This document shows, piece after piece, positions 1 through 6,785 of a stretch of 10,436 nt of DNA. Position 1 is the stretch's first letter, and every line of letters starts with the position of its first letter. The DNA comes from Mucilaginibacter sp. Its GTDB lineage: Bacteria > Bacteroidota > Bacteroidia > Sphingobacteriales > Sphingobacteriaceae. The notes under the pieces were generated by a model. It made no database searches and was not told the DNA's origin. It was given only the letters and a program-made list of their open reading frames with translations. The stretch is taken from assembly GCA_025934475.1 (NCBI GenBank), contig JAICXZ010000048.1, forward strand, positions 1 to 10,436. The letters run 5' to 3'. A program made the position numbers and the translations under genes.

Positions 1-49
1 AAACACTGCTTATTTTTATATCAATAAATCTGACCAAATTTCAATTACC

Positions 50-1306
50 ATGAAACTACGATACTTCGCGCTGCTTTTGATAAGCATAACCGGTTTTGCT
101 GTCAGCGCCCAGCAATTACAACTGTACGACAACACCAATTACCAGGCCATCTATTTTAAACAAGCTTGCGACCTGATCCAAAACACGCCTAACCTGGTGC
201 TGCTGGATGTGCGCTCGCCTGGCGAATATGCCGATACTAGCCGATTTGTTGGCTCGCGCATTGGCAGGCTTAATGGTGCCATTAACATATCCATTGATTC
301 GGTATTAAAGCATATGAATGAGTTGAAGGCTTATAAAGGTCGGCCGATACTGGTTTACTGTTCCCATAGTCAACGCAGCCGTAAGGTGAGCAAGTTTCTG
401 GCCGATAGCGGGTTTACCAATATTTACAGTCTCAACGGTGGCATGACCGAGGTGAACCGCACACCTGATGCCGGATGTCCCTGCAAGTCGTCAATATATA
501 CGTCGAACCTAGCATACAAAATAATATCGCCGGATGATGCAGTGAACTTCCTTCGCGACAAAAATAACCTGGTACTTGATGTACGACCGGCCGCTCAGTT
601 TAACAGCACGGACAGTGTGGAATCGAACAATCTTGGCCGGTTTAAAAATGCCATGAACTTGCCGCACGACCAGCTTGACCAGCAGATGGACAAACTGGCC
701 AAATACAAGGACCGCCCGATATTGGTGGTTGATTTATCACTAACCGAAGAGGTGAATGTAGCCGCGAAACTGACTAAGTCCGGGTTCAAAAATGTTTCCA
801 TCCTGTACGACGGGATCGATAGTTTTATACTCCATTTTCCGTCGTCGGGCAAGATGCGGAAAGAGTTTGTTACAGGCGAGCCGGCATATAAGCTGGTTGG
901 CGTGCGTGAAACCACCGACCTCGTGAACAATACGCCCGGGTTGGTGGTGGCTGATATGCGTCCAAAAAATCAGTTTGAGAACAAGGCCGAACAGAAATAT
1001 ATGAACCTGGGGCATATTAAAAACGCGGTCAACCTGGCCGGGGAGATCGAGCTGGACGCCTACCTGAAAGACAAACCAAAAACCACTCCGATCCTCATTT
1101 ACGGTGGTTTTTCGGTTGGAACACGCGGACGAAAGGGAGAACCCACAAGCAATCCGAGCGAACTGAGCAAAAGACTTGCGGCTAAGGGCTACACCCATGT
1201 TTACCTGCTTTACAACGGCATTTACGACGTGGTTTGGGCCGCAGCCAATGTGGATGGTGCGCAGGACGCTAAAACTATTTTGACGGATCATGCAGGGCTT
1301 TATTGA
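50..1306 (+). CDS. Exported triple rhodanese-like domain protein
   Basis: This 418-residue protein has a cleavable-looking signal peptide (about residues 1-20, hydrophobic core then AVSA before QQ, no lipobox Cys), so it should act in the periplasm. Three rhodanese-like modules follow, roughly residues 33-135, 155-265 and 283-400. Each opens with a D-[VM]-R motif (LLDVRSPGEY, LVLDVRPAAQF, VVADMRPKNQF) and ends with a GF/GY...NG or DG segment. Only module 1 has the catalytic cysteine, Cys104 in the loop C-S-H-S-Q-R-S. The aligned position is Asp228 in module 2 and Gly352 in module 3, so those are probably non-catalytic. Rhodaneses move sulfane sulfur from donors such as thiosulfate through a cysteine persulfide; the substrate here is unknown. 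A CPC pair (Cys143, Cys145) lies in the first linker. The gene overlaps the downstream TSUP transporter gene by 17 bases, supporting a joint sulfur-related role. The start is the only ATG that gives the complete signal peptide. Confidence 0.9.
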   Translation: MKLRYFALLLISITGFAVSAQQLQLYDNTNYQAIYFKQACDLIQNTPNLVLLDVRSPGEYADTSRFVGSRIGRLNGAINISIDSVLKHMNELKAYKGRPILVYCSHSQRSRKVSKFLADSGFTNIYSLNGGMTEVNRTPDAGCPCKSSIYTSNLAYKIISPDDAVNFLRDKNNLVLDVRPAAQFNSTDSVESNNLGRFKNAMNLPHDQLDQQMDKLAKYKDRPILVVDLSLTEEVNVAAKLTKSGFKNVSILYDGIDSFILHFPSSGKMRKEFVTGEPAYKLVGVRETTDLVNNTPGLVVADMRPKNQFENKAEQKYMNLGHIKNAVNLAGEIELDAYLKDKPKTTPILIYGGFSVGTRGRKGEPTSNPSELSKRLAAKGYTHVYLLYNGIYDVVWAAANVDGAQDAKTILTDHAGLY

Positions 1307-1691
1307 TCGATTGCGGAAAGATATGAGCGGAATGACTTTTTTGATCCTGATCGTGATCGGGCTGGCGGCTGGCTTCCTGGGCGGACTGGTTGGCCTCGGC
1401 GGAGCAATTATATTGATACCTGCCATGGTGATGTTTTTGGCCATGGATCAGCGCATGGCGCAGGGAACTACCCTCGCCATTATGCTGCCGCCGATAGGGC
1501 TTTTTGCGGCATTTAATTACTACAAGGCGGGCTATGTCAACATCAAGTACGCACTTGTAATCGCTATCGTATTTGCGGTTGGTGGTTACCTGGGCTCGAA
1601 ACTGGCACTGAATATCCCGGCTACCACGTTAAAAAAGATATTTGCGGTGGTGCTGGTGCTGATGGCCGCCAAAATGGCCCTCACCAAATAA
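1290..1691 (+). CDS. Half-length TSUP (TauE/SafE-like) membrane protein
   Basis: This 133-residue, very hydrophobic protein has about four membrane segments (near residues 16-34, 36-52, 86-105 and 114-131). The glycine-rich motif GFLGGLVGLGGAIILIP (28-44) and the later GSKLA (102-106) are typical of one repeat of the TSUP family, which moves sulfite, sulfonates, thiosulfate or other anions across the inner membrane. Full TSUP proteins are about 250 residues with two such repeats. This one has a single repeat and a clean stop, so it probably works as a homodimer; half-size members are known in the family. It starts inside the end of the rhodanese gene, implying coupled translation. In-frame ATGs at 1323 and 1332 are alternative starts that still precede the first membrane helix, and the true start is uncertain. 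The substrate is inferred only from family and neighbour. Confidence 0.85.
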   Translation: MQGFIDRLRKDMSGMTFLILIVIGLAAGFLGGLVGLGGAIILIPAMVMFLAMDQRMAQGTTLAIMLPPIGLFAAFNYYKAGYVNIKYALVIAIVFAVGGYLGSKLALNIPATTLKKIFAVVLVLMAAKMALTK

Positions 1692-1727
1692 ATTGATAAC
1701 TGATCGGTATTTTCGGTAATTTAAAGC

Positions 1728-2888
1728 ATGCATATCCATATACCACTCCAGACTGCGGTTGTATTGAGCAATGTTTTCGTGTTCTCCAGCCTGGGTATTT
1801 TCCTGTATTACCGGTATGAGATACTGTTCAGCTGGCTCAATATCAGCACCTTCAACCAGCGACGCCTGGCCATATGCCTGGTTTTCCTGTGCTTTTACAT
1901 GGCCATTATGTCGTTTTACCCGTGTTATAATGGGTTCAAAACGCTGTCTGAATTCTTCGTCTGTTTGGGTTATCATTTCCTGCGATCAGCATTTTTTGTA
2001 TTTCTGCCTGTGCTGGCCATCATGTACATCGAGCGCTGGCTGGAAACGCGAAATATGACTTTCCTGAAGCGCCGGCTCATCGTGGTGCTTTTCATACTCA
2101 TATTCCTGATATCGACCAATATTTGGATGGCCATGCTGATCGATCCCACTCACCGGGTTGCAACCATCACTTATACTTTCCTGATGTCGCTGCTATTCAG
2201 TGGAATTGTTTCAGCCATGTACCTGAACGTGAGCTATGCCAACCTTGCCGAAAAGCGGCTGCGCTTTGAAAGGGAACTCGAACTATCCCGCCTGAACGAA
2301 CTCAAAACCAAAGCCGAGCTGGATGCCCTGCAGGCGAAAGTAAATCCGCATTTTTTATACAATACGCTAAATTCCATTGCCGAACTATCCCTGCACCAGG
2401 GCGGAAAAGCGCGACAGATGACTATAGCACTGGCCGAACTATTTCGATATAGCCTGAATAAAAAGAACGAAATGGTGATGGCCATCGAGGATGAAGTGGA
2501 GATGGTAGAGAATTACCTGATGATCGAAAAGATCCGTTTTGAGGACAAGCTTGAAATATCCATCAGCATTGATGAAGCCGCTAAACGTATTAAAGTGCCT
2601 AAATTCATCTTGCAGCCTTTAGTAGAAAATGCTGTCAAGCACGGATTAAAAGAACCCGATAAGAAAGGCATCATTCGCATCCAAATTAAAGGCGATGCGA
2701 ACAAGATCGATATTATGATTCACGACAATGGATCGCCCTTCCCCGAGGATATTCAGATAGGCTACGGCCTCAAAAGTGTGATGGATAAGCTCGCCCTGTT
2801 TTATCCCGGCAGGCATACCATCTACTTTGAGAACGAGCCCACCAAACAGGTAACCATTTCTATAACCGACCCGCAGAAAAATGCTTAA
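1728..2888 (+). CDS. LytS/YehU-family membrane sensor histidine kinase
   Basis: This 386-residue protein has about five hydrophobic segments in its N-terminal half (near residues 9-28, 47-64, 84-101, 117-137 and 147-167), then a charged helical, probably coiled-coil linker (172-204). The His_kinase domain follows, with the phospho-acceptor motif NPHFLYNTLN and the predicted phosphorylated His208. The ATP-binding part shows an N box at 295-306 (LQPLVENAVKHG), the DNG motif at 333-335 and GYGLKSV at 345-351. This is the architecture of LytS/YehU kinases, which phosphorylate LytTR regulators. No periplasmic sensor domain is evident, so the signal may be sensed in or near the membrane. The stop overlaps the start of the response regulator gene by 8 bases, making them a cognate pair. 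The stimulus is unknown. Confidence 0.95.
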   Translation: MHIHIPLQTAVVLSNVFVFSSLGIFLYYRYEILFSWLNISTFNQRRLAICLVFLCFYMAIMSFYPCYNGFKTLSEFFVCLGYHFLRSAFFVFLPVLAIMYIERWLETRNMTFLKRRLIVVLFILIFLISTNIWMAMLIDPTHRVATITYTFLMSLLFSGIVSAMYLNVSYANLAEKRLRFERELELSRLNELKTKAELDALQAKVNPHFLYNTLNSIAELSLHQGGKARQMTIALAELFRYSLNKKNEMVMAIEDEVEMVENYLMIEKIRFEDKLEISISIDEAAKRIKVPKFILQPLVENAVKHGLKEPDKKGIIRIQIKGDANKIDIMIHDNGSPFPEDIQIGYGLKSVMDKLALFYPGRHTIYFENEPTKQVTISITDPQKNA

Positions 2889-3648
2889 CCTGTACAAAAC
2901 AGTCATAGTGGAAGACGAGGCACCGGCCCGGCGCCTGCTCAATGAGCTTTTGAGTGAGCATCGTCAAATGATCCACGTAGCTGGAGAAGCGGATAATGGC
3001 GCAGCGGCGATTGATATGATCAACCGAACCCGTCCCGATGTGATATTCCTCGATATTCAACTGCCCGATATGACCGGTTTAGATGTATTAAAGCAACTTG
3101 AATATAAACCTTTTGTGATCTTCACCACAGCCTATGATGAGTATGCCCTCAAAGCTTTCGATTCCCTTTCTGTCGACTACCTGTTGAAACCCCTAAAGGA
3201 AGACCGCATCGTTCGCGCATTGAGTAAACTCCAACACTTTGCCAATGGCAGCGGCATTAACCCGGTTTGGAATAATTTTGAATCTTTATTCAATGGCTTA
3301 AAGCCGCAAAATAAAGCCACAACACTATCGGTAAAGAAAGGCACCAAGTTTACATTGGTACAACTGGCCGATATCGTCTACTTCGAGGCCTACGATAAAT
3401 ACACTTTCGTGCACACCACTAACGGGCAAAAGCTCTTTTGCGATCATATGCTGGCCGTGCTGGAGGAGAAATTATCAACTGATTTTATTCGCGTGCAGAA
3501 ATCCTACATTGTTAATAAGCAGAAAATCGTCGAAATACATAAATACTCCAATAACCGCTACACGCTTGTCCTTAATAATAAGGACTTTACCCGCGTGGTT
3601 ACTGGGCCTTCATATCTGGATGCAGTTAAGGAGGCGTTTGGCGTGTGA
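2881..3648 (+). CDS. LytTR-family response regulator
   Basis: This 255-residue DNA-binding response regulator is the partner of the upstream histidine kinase. The receiver domain covers about residues 5-120. It has the acidic pair Glu11-Asp12, phospho-acceptor Asp58 in the FLDIQLPD motif, Thr82/Thr83, and the conserved Lys103 in YLLKPL. A linker (121-145) leads to a LytTR DNA-binding domain at about 146-252, recognisable from KKGTKFTLVQLADIVYFEAYDKYTFVHT-type features and FIRVQKSYIVN. LytTR proteins bind pairs of short direct repeats in promoters. I saw no convincing LytTR site in this window. The start ATG lies within the last codons of the kinase gene, consistent with translational coupling. 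The gene converges on the ABC permease gene 39 bases away, but co-regulation is only a possibility. Confidence 0.95.
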   Translation: MLNLYKTVIVEDEAPARRLLNELLSEHRQMIHVAGEADNGAAAIDMINRTRPDVIFLDIQLPDMTGLDVLKQLEYKPFVIFTTAYDEYALKAFDSLSVDYLLKPLKEDRIVRALSKLQHFANGSGINPVWNNFESLFNGLKPQNKATTLSVKKGTKFTLVQLADIVYFEAYDKYTFVHTTNGQKLFCDHMLAVLEEKLSTDFIRVQKSYIVNKQKIVEIHKYSNNRYTLVLNNKDFTRVVTGPSYLDAVKEAFGV

Positions 3649-3750
3649 GCTTTCATTCTCTCTTGTGATACTGAAAGCGGGGCGATATTATTCGCTCTTT
3701 AAGCTTTTAACCGGGTTGGCAATCGCGGCCTTTACAGCATGAAAGCTCAC
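3645..3750. repeat. 12-base inverted repeat across a convergent gene junction
   Basis: The left arm GTGAGCTTTCAT (3645-3656) contains the stop codon of the response regulator. The right arm ATGAAAGCTCAC (3739-3750) is its exact reverse complement and lies in the C-terminal coding part of the permease (residues VSFHA). The arms are 82 bases apart. Either read-through transcript could pair them, but the loop is long and there is no T-run, so this is not a standard terminator. It could be chance or the trace of a small inverted duplication of the permease tail. Confidence 0.4.
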
Positions 3751-6069
3751 CGTCAATAAAGCAATAATGACTGCCGCGCTTCCGGATACCATAAACGCCC
3801 ATAAGGGAATATTAATTCGATAAGCAAATCCCTTCAACCAATTGTTCATGATCCACCACGACAAAGGAGAGGCTATTATTAACGCAATCACTACCAGCTT
3901 TATAAAGTCCATAGAAAGCAATAGCGTGATGCCACTTACCGTCGCTCCCAAAACTTTGCGTATGCCAATTTCTTTTTTGCGCCGGACAGTACTGAACGCT
4001 GATAAACCTAAAAGGCCAAGGCATGAAATAGCAATGGCGATGACAGCGAAGCAAATAAAAAGCCTCCCAAACCTTTCCTGCGCCGCATACAGATGATCGT
4101 AAGCTTCATCCGAAAAGGAATAGACGAAAGGCAATCCCGGAACTATTTGTTTCCAGGCTGCTTCTATTTGGCTTACTGTCGAGCGCGTGTCCTGCGACGA
4201 AATATTAACTGTTAAATAAGAAAAGTTCGAGGGATTCAGACGCAAGGTGAGCGGTTGAATCTTTTCCATAAAAGAATGGAAATGAAAATCCTGAACTACC
4301 CCGATAATCGTACCATCATGGTGAAGTTGCGTAAAATGCTTACCGATGGCTTGTTGCGGGTCATCGAAGCCCAGCGCCTTTGCCATGGTTTCGTTTATCA
4401 GCATAGCCCCCAGGGTGTCGGCCGCTAATCCCTTGGAAAAATTCCGGCCTGCTATGATTTTCAGCCGATACTGTTTCAGGAAATCGTCATCAACAAAATA
4501 AGCATCCGTTCTTAGTTCCCGTTTCTCCCCTTTGCTATCTTCAAGCACTGTGTTATACTGATTATTGGCATTTCCCGGTATGGTTGAAGACAATGCAGCC
4601 AGGCTCACACCGGGAATAGCGCTAAGTCGATTTTTGATAGCATCGGCATGATCGGTAATTCGTTGATCAAATTGATAATCGATCACCAGCTTGTGATTTT
4701 TTTGAAAACCTAAATCCTGATTCTGCATAAAATCAAGTTGACGATAAACTACTGTTGTAGCAATGATGAGAAAGATAGAAATGGAAAACTGGGTAACCAC
4801 CAATGCTTTGCGCAACAGTGGCCCTTTGCCCGACGGTTCGGTATTATTCTTCAGACTCTTTGAAGCATTAAAACCTGATAGCGATAGAGCGGGATATATC
4901 CCCGATAGCAACCCCACGATTATCGCTATCCCAAATAGCAAAACAACATTTGATGGATGCTCAAAAATACCATTGCTCACTACCGTCCCTGTTAACTGGT
5001 TAAAAAACGGTAAGCAAAGCGCGGTAACCAGCAACGATGCCATGAACGCAACAACACAAAGCAATACTGAATCCATAAAGAATTGAAAGATCAGTTGCCC
5101 CCGCGAAGCACCGAGCACTTTTCTCACAGCTATTTCTTTGGCTCGCTGTAATGAAAATGCCGTCGTCAGATTAATAAAATTGAAGCAGGCAATAAAAAGA
5201 ACGAGTACGGCTATTACCGAAATAGCATACACATTTGTAATACTGCCGCTTGCCGATGCACCAGTGCGATGGCCACGTGGCTTACCATATAAATAAACCT
5301 TTCTTAAGGGCTCCAGCGCAAGCTTGTATTTTAGCTGGCTTTGATCAATATTAGCTTTTACAAAGGCTGGCAGTTTTGCTTCGAACCTGCCTATATCCTG
5401 TCCCGGCTTCATCAATAGGTAAGTATAAAAACCAAAGCGCGTCCAGTTGTGATCCCAGTCGGGATTCACTAAAGTCGACATAGAGAACAACATATCTACC
5501 CGCAAGTGCGAGTCGTAAGGAATGTCCTTCATGACACCCGTTACCGTCGCTTTATCCTTGCCATTGATGAGCAGGTTTTGTCCCATTGGATCCGCCTTGC
5601 CGAAGTATTTTTTTGCCGCACTCTCTGTCAATACAACATTGAAGGGAGCTCTAAATAAATGCTTTATATCGCCGCGAAGCAGTGGCCAGGTAAAGACTTT
5701 AAAAGCCGACGAATCCGCATAAGCTATCTCTTCCTTGATCGCGTTATCAGGCGTACTTTGAATGATCATATCATCCATAAATATCCTGGTTGCCTCTTTT
5801 ATTTCAGGAAAAGCTGCCTGTAAAGCGGGAGCCATCGGTGCCGGGGTGCTTTCATAATTAATACCAACAGGAGCTTTAACATCAGTCACCAACCGGTAGA
5901 TGTTGTCAGCATTGACATTATAGCTATCCCGGTTCAATTCAAACTGCACATATAGCAACGCCAGGAAACACACGGTAATACCGATTGTGAGGCCTGCAAC
6001 GTTTATCGTCGAAAACGTTTTATTATTTCTCAGATATCTGAACGTAGTTTTAAAGCAGTTTTTGAACAT
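3688..6069 (-). CDS. FtsX/MacB-type ABC transporter permease, two modules
   Basis: This 793-residue inner-membrane protein has the duplicated MacB/FtsX permease layout common in Bacteroidota. It starts with a cytoplasmic stub and TM1 (about 22-43), then a large periplasmic MacB_PCD-like domain (about 44-278) and three helices (280-305, 332-354, 374-393). A fifth helix (421-441) is followed by a second periplasmic domain (about 445-665) and three more helices (668-690, 716-742, 756-776). Cytoplasmic coupling motifs appear twice, as QRAKEIAVRKVLGAS (308-322) and RRKKEIGIRKVLGAT (696-710). MacB-type systems do not import substrates through the membrane; they transmit ATPase-driven movement to the periplasm for export or stress functions. 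No ATP-binding subunit is encoded here, so the partner must lie elsewhere. The start follows AGGAAAA by about 12 bases. It converges on the LytTR regulator and diverges from marR. The substrate is unknown. Confidence 0.93.
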   Translation of the reverse strand: MFKNCFKTTFRYLRNNKTFSTINVAGLTIGITVCFLALLYVQFELNRDSYNVNADNIYRLVTDVKAPVGINYESTPAPMAPALQAAFPEIKEATRIFMDDMIIQSTPDNAIKEEIAYADSSAFKVFTWPLLRGDIKHLFRAPFNVVLTESAAKKYFGKADPMGQNLLINGKDKATVTGVMKDIPYDSHLRVDMLFSMSTLVNPDWDHNWTRFGFYTYLLMKPGQDIGRFEAKLPAFVKANIDQSQLKYKLALEPLRKVYLYGKPRGHRTGASASGSITNVYAISVIAVLVLFIACFNFINLTTAFSLQRAKEIAVRKVLGASRGQLIFQFFMDSVLLCVVAFMASLLVTALCLPFFNQLTGTVVSNGIFEHPSNVVLLFGIAIIVGLLSGIYPALSLSGFNASKSLKNNTEPSGKGPLLRKALVVTQFSISIFLIIATTVVYRQLDFMQNQDLGFQKNHKLVIDYQFDQRITDHADAIKNRLSAIPGVSLAALSSTIPGNANNQYNTVLEDSKGEKRELRTDAYFVDDDFLKQYRLKIIAGRNFSKGLAADTLGAMLINETMAKALGFDDPQQAIGKHFTQLHHDGTIIGVVQDFHFHSFMEKIQPLTLRLNPSNFSYLTVNISSQDTRSTVSQIEAAWKQIVPGLPFVYSFSDEAYDHLYAAQERFGRLFICFAVIAIAISCLGLLGLSAFSTVRRKKEIGIRKVLGATVSGITLLLSMDFIKLVVIALIIASPLSWWIMNNWLKGFAYRINIPLWAFMVSGSAAVIIALLTVSFHAVKAAIANPVKSLKSE

Positions 6070-6213
6070 AAGGTTTGTTTTCCTGCAAATTAGAAATTTT
6101 TGATTTCCGCTTGAATTTTCGTCTTCAGTTTTTAAGTCAATTCTGCCAATTTTTTAATTCTAAAAATTCCTTTCAAACAAATTCGCCAACCGCCTTTCGC
6201 CACGCCAACCTAG

Positions 6214-6245
6214 CAATTCAACAATAAAACAATCCAACAATAATT
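6214..6245. repeat. Short tandem repeat, four 8-base CAATnnAA units
   Basis: Four consecutive 8-base units read CAATTCAA, CAATAAAA, CAATCCAA and CAATAATT. CAAT is fixed at the start of every unit, and the last unit diverges at its end. The array ends 45 bases before the marR start and 17 bases before the palindrome. It may be simple-sequence drift, a spacer whose length changes promoter activity, or a protein-binding array. No function can be assigned from sequence alone. Confidence 0.65.
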
Positions 6246-6262
6246 CTCTACAAAATTTGCAA

Positions 6263-6282
6263 TTATATAAGCACTTATATAA
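6263..6282. promoter_or_regulatory. Perfect palindrome, candidate MarR operator
   Basis: The arms TTATATAAG and CTTATATAA are exact reverse complements separated by CA, giving a 20-base dyad. It ends 8 bases before the marR ATG. MarR-family dimers bind palindromes of about this size that usually overlap their own promoters, so autorepression of the marR-hut operon is the natural reading. The position so close to the start codon means bound protein would block transcription or early elongation. It has no GC-rich stem or U-tract, which argues against a terminator. Confidence 0.7.
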
Positions 6283-6290
6283 CTTGCATC

Positions 6291-6785
6291 ATGAATTTTT
6301 ATGAGGAGCTGGGATACCTGGTTTTAGGCAGCCGGATGCGACGTCTGAGCGAGGCATTTTTGTCGGAGATTAACAAGACTTATCAAACCGCTGGGATCAA
6401 TTTTGACGCCAGCTGGTTCCCTGTTTTTTATTTACTGTCAAAGAACGAATCGATTTCTATCAAGGATCTGAGCGACACAACTGGTGTTTCGCACCCGGCT
6501 GCAAGTCAGCTGGTTGCTAACCTTAAGAATAAAAAACTCCTCAAAACTACAACAAGCAGTACCGATGGTCGCCAGCAAGTCGTGCAGCTGACTAAAACTG
6601 GCCGGGCCTTGCTCGATCAGATTATGCCGGTATGGGAGGCACTAAAGCTGACCATGGAAGAATTGGTGCACAGCGATCCCGAAAGCGAGCATTTGCTGGC
6701 TGCATTGACCGCGGTCGAAAAATCATTCAGGGCAGCAAGTTTGTCCGAAAAAATTGGTGAAAAATTAAAGGAGATTCAAGCATGA
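6291..6785 (+). CDS. MarR-family transcriptional regulator leading the hut operon
   Basis: This 164-residue protein has a MarR winged helix-turn-helix. N-terminal dimerisation helices (about 2-35) are followed by ISIKDLSDTTGVSHPAASQL (55-74), which covers the helix-turn-helix, with the recognition helix at about 66-80. The beta wing (85-101) carries the family Asp-x-Arg signature as Asp92 and Arg94. C-terminal helices (106-164) complete the dimer interface. The gene overlaps hutH by 4 bases (ATGA), so it is almost certainly co-transcribed with the histidine-degradation genes and probably controls them and itself through the palindrome just upstream. MarR proteins commonly respond to small aromatic or phenolic ligands; urocanate or histidine is a plausible but unproven effector. 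It is unrelated to HutC (GntR family) and HutP, the well-known hut regulators. A role as an activator or a wider regulon cannot be excluded. Confidence 0.92.
   Translation: MNFYEELGYLVLGSRMRRLSEAFLSEINKTYQTAGINFDASWFPVFYLLSKNESISIKDLSDTTGVSHPAASQLVANLKNKKLLKTTTSSTDGRQQVVQLTKTGRALLDQIMPVWEALKLTMEELVHSDPESEHLLAALTAVEKSFRAASLSEKIGEKLKEIQA
6767..6773 (+). promoter_or_regulatory. Strong ribosome-binding site for hutH
   Basis: AAAGGAG lies 8 bases before the hutH ATG, inside the last codons of marR. It is the clearest Shine-Dalgarno sequence in the window, where most starts have weak ones. With the ATGA overlap it should allow hutH to be translated well both by re-initiation and independently. Confidence 0.75.

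Larger units (their letters stand above)
6070..6290. other. Divergent intergenic regulatory region (permease / marR-hut)
   Basis: This 221-base AT-rich spacer must hold the promoters of both the leftward permease gene and the rightward marR-hut operon. Its left half has no feature I can name. At 6185-6210 the heptamer GCCAACC occurs twice, 19 bases apart. Then come the CAATnnAA tandem repeat (6214-6245) and the palindrome next to marR (6263-6282). I looked for the Bacteroidota promoter pattern (TTG, about 19-22 bases, TAnnTTTG) on both strands and found no clean match; the nearest is a TTTG at 6256-6259 without a proper TTG partner. Confidence 0.6.

Noticed and set aside
740..1444. Long open frame on the minus strand (234 residues) opposite the rhodanese and TSUP genes
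   Set aside because: It is antisense to two well-supported genes, and its translation shows no recognisable domain and has a low-complexity start. It is a shadow frame.
1693..1724. Possible Bacteroidota promoter (TTG then TAATTTAA) before the histidine kinase gene
   Set aside because: The -7 candidate matches only part of TAnnTTTG, and such partial matches are frequent in AT-rich DNA. The pair may equally be transcribed from upstream.
3679..3700. Possible bidirectional terminator hairpin between the convergent genes
   Set aside because: The stem is only GCGA/TCGC (3682-3685 with 3692-3695) with a 6-base loop and no proper T-run. It is too weak to call.
3509..3742. Open frame of 77 codons on the plus strand running over the end of the response regulator into the permease gene
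   Set aside because: It overlaps the LytTR domain in another frame and is antisense to the permease. There is no domain or ribosome-binding site.
6070..6290. Riboswitch or other structured RNA leader before marR
   Set aside because: Apart from the AT-only-stemmed palindrome there is no paired architecture. The palindrome is better explained as a protein-binding site.
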